A DNA stretch of 21,797 nt. Source: Acidilobaceae archaeon. GTDB taxonomy: Archaea; Thermoproteota; Thermoprotei_A; Sulfolobales; Acidilobaceae. The DNA is taken from NCBI GenBank assembly GCA_027057815.1, contig JALURD010000220.1:1-21797 (forward strand). The letters run 5' to 3'. A model generated the notes under the pieces. The model was given only the letters and a program-made list of their open reading frames with translations. It searched no databases and was not told where the DNA came from. The position numbers and the translations under genes are program-made. Within the stretch, counting starts at the first letter, position 1, and the number at the start of each line of letters is the position of its first letter. Below, piece after piece: positions 20,175 to 21,797 of the stretch.

Positions 20175-21797
20175 ATGGGAGGCCTCAGGGTGGGTGTTGA
20201 CGTTGGCGGCACCTTCACCGACATAGTGGTCTTCGACCCGGCTACAAACTCCCTCAGGCTAGCCAAGACGCCAACGACTCCAGCTAACCCCGTGGAAGGG
20301 ATAGTTGAAGGTCTGTCGGCGAGTGTAGACTTGTATAGGGTAGATGTTCTGGTGCATGCCACCACCATTGGAACTAACACGTTCCTCGGCCAGGTAGGCC
20401 TCGAGCTGCCTAGAGCCGTGTTGGTGACCAATGAGGGCTTCAGGGATTTATTGGAGATAGGGAGGCAGAACAGGCCGACACTCTACGATCTCTTTTACGA
20501 GAAGCCTCCGCCACTGATACCTAGGAGCCGCAGGTACGGCGTGAGAGGCCGCATCGCCGTCGATGGATCGGAGTTGGAGCCCCTGGATGAGGATGCGGTT
20601 AGGGAGATAGCGAGAAGGGAGTGCAGTAGGGGCACTAAGGTCTTTGTAGTGTCATTTCTGCATAGTTACAGGAATCCTAGCCACGAGGTGAGGGCGGCAG
20701 AGATCATCCGAAAGGAGTGCCCAGACGCATACGTGGTTGTGAGTAGCGAGGTCGACCCTGAGCCAATGGAGTACGAGAGGACTAGCACGGCGGTAGTGAA
20801 TGGCCTCCTCATGCCGGTTCTGTCCTCTTACCTTTCAAGGCTTGGTCAAGCTCTCGAATCTCGTGGCTTCAGGGGTAAGCTACTTGTAATGCAGAGTAGT
20901 GGTGGCATGGCATCGGTTGAGGAGGCTGTCAAGAGGCCGGCAGCCTTCATAGAGAGCGGCCCAGCGGCTGGAGCAGTTGCTGTCGCATACTTCTCACGGC
21001 TGATGGGCGTAAGGAAGGCTCTAGGCTTCGACATGGGAGGCACCACAGCCAAGGCGTCCACAATAATAAACGGGCACCCCGACGTGGTTGACGTTTACGA
21101 GGTCGGTGGCAGAGTCCACATGGGCAGGCCGCTCAGGGGCACAGGCTACCCGGTTAGGTACCCGCACGTAGACCTGGCCGAGGTGAGCGCGGGGGGCGGG
21201 ACGATAGCTTGGATAGACCCCGGCGGCGCCCTAAGGCTGGGGCCGAAGAGCGCGGGATCCCAGCCTGGGCCAGCCTGCTACGGTAGGGGAGGCCGGGATC
21301 CCACCGTGACGGATGCAAACCTCGTCCTTGGCAGGCTACCCCTCCAGCTCGCCGGGGGGCTAAGGCTCAACAGGAGGCTAGCCGAGGAAGCCATTAAAGA
21401 GAAGATCGCCAAACCCCTCGGCTTGAGCGTCTTGGAGGCGGCGTGGGCCATCATTCAGCTCGCTAACAGCATCATGGCCAAGGCACTGAGGCTTGTAACG
21501 GTCGAGAAAGGGAGAGACCCCAGGGAGTTCAAGCTGTTTGCCTTCGGCGGAGCGGGCCCCCTCCACGCAGTGGAGCTAGCCAGCGACCTAGGTGTTGAGG
21601 GCGTAATCATACCTAGGATGGCGGGAGTCTTCAGCGCGCTAGGACTACTCGTGGCCGACTACAAGCACTACTACAAGGCACCCCTGGGCAGGCCGGTTGA
21701 CGAAATAGATGAGGGCGAGGTTGAGGAGGTCTTCAAGGCCCTGGAGTCTGAGGCGCACGCCACCCTAGAGTCCGAGGGGATCCCACCCGGCAGGAGG
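20175..21797 (+). CDS. hyuA: Hydantoinase/oxoprolinase A subunit (HyuA-like), 3' end cut by window edge
   Basis: The frame runs open for 541 codons to the window edge. It carries actin/hexokinase-like ATPase motifs: RVGVDVGGTFTDIVVFD at about 5-21, VHATTIGTNTFL, QSSGGMAS, ESGPAAGA, FDMGGTTAK, SAGGGTIAW, GPACYGRGGRDPTVTDAN and FAFGGAGPLHA. These identify the ATP-dependent HyuA/oxoprolinase/acetone-carboxylase-beta family, which opens lactam or hydantoin rings or activates ketones, normally with a HyuB partner encoded next. Family length is about 650-700 aa, so 100-150 residues are missing. ATG 20175 follows the TAG of the nitroreductase directly, with GAGGG ahead, indicating coupled translation. 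The exact substrate is not determined. Confidence 0.94.
   Translation, partial: MGGLRVGVDVGGTFTDIVVFDPATNSLRLAKTPTTPANPVEGIVEGLSASVDLYRVDVLVHATTIGTNTFLGQVGLELPRAVLVTNEGFRDLLEIGRQNRPTLYDLFYEKPPPLIPRSRRYGVRGRIAVDGSELEPLDEDAVREIARRECSRGTKVFVVSFLHSYRNPSHEVRAAEIIRKECPDAYVVVSSEVDPEPMEYERTSTAVVNGLLMPVLSSYLSRLGQALESRGFRGKLLVMQSSGGMASVEEAVKRPAAFIESGPAAGAVAVAYFSRLMGVRKALGFDMGGTTAKASTIINGHPDVVDVYEVGGRVHMGRPLRGTGYPVRYPHVDLAEVSAGGGTIAWIDPGGALRLGPKSAGSQPGPACYGRGGRDPTVTDANLVLGRLPLQLAGGLRLNRRLAEEAIKEKIAKPLGLSVLEAAWAIIQLANSIMAKALRLVTVEKGRDPREFKLFAFGGAGPLHAVELASDLGVEGVIIPRMAGVFSALGLLVADYKHYYKAPLGRPVDEIDEGEVEEVFKALESEAHATLESEGIPPGRR

Noticed and set aside
1..21797. CRISPR array, insertion sequence or integrated element
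   Set aside because: No regularly spaced direct repeats, transposase or integrase frame, or tRNA-flanking duplication was seen.

Overview
The window looks like a chromosomal segment of a hyperthermophilic archaeon of the Crenarchaeota/Thermoproteota, probably Desulfurococcales- or Acidilobales-like; the genus cannot be fixed from sequence alone. The grounds are archaeal TATA boxes about 25-40 nt ahead of genes, leaderless or GGTG/GGAGG-led starts, many TTG and GTG starts, Arg codons mostly AGG, Ile mostly ATA, an intron-containing tRNA-Arg, DUF1152, and crenarchaeal ribbon-helix-helix (RHH) proteins. No CRISPR array, insertion sequence or phage gene was seen. Every gap between genes is shorter than 300 bases.

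Left part (1-6.2 kb): an NAD(P)HX repair enzyme (Nnr, cut by the window edge) diverges from an aldo/keto reductase. Then come a 458-aa membrane protein with a helical extramembrane domain, a small three-helix membrane protein, and a DUF1152 protein whose start lies inside a short upstream ORF. The DUF1152 gene shares a TTAA stop with a convergent RHH/coiled-coil gene, and that gene diverges from a second, minimal RHH gene.

Middle (6.2-15.5 kb): on the minus strand lie a saccharopine-dehydrogenase-like oxidoreductase and, downstream, an APC amino-acid permease carrying a C-terminal nucleotidyltransferase domain (an unusual fusion). A tRNA-Arg(CCU) with a 37-nt intron shares one TATA element with a divergent FGGY sugar/polyol kinase. 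After the kinase follows a complete CUT1-type sugar ABC importer (binding protein, two permeases, ATPase), with a perfect 14-bp palindrome at its promoter. Import and phosphorylation of a sugar or polyol is the likely shared job. A CBS-pair protein is convergent with the ATPase gene.

Right part (15.5-21.8 kb): a minus-strand molybdate/tungstate cluster is ordered ModE-like HTH regulator, ATPase, binding protein, permease. It diverges from a plus-strand group made of a His-containing polytopic membrane protein, a nitroreductase and a hydantoinase/oxoprolinase A subunit that runs off the right edge.

Across the window, and most densely in the right third, the palindrome GGATCC and its extended form GGGATCCC occur far more often than base composition predicts, in all three codon phases. 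This is a nucleotide-level feature resembling highly iterated palindromes.
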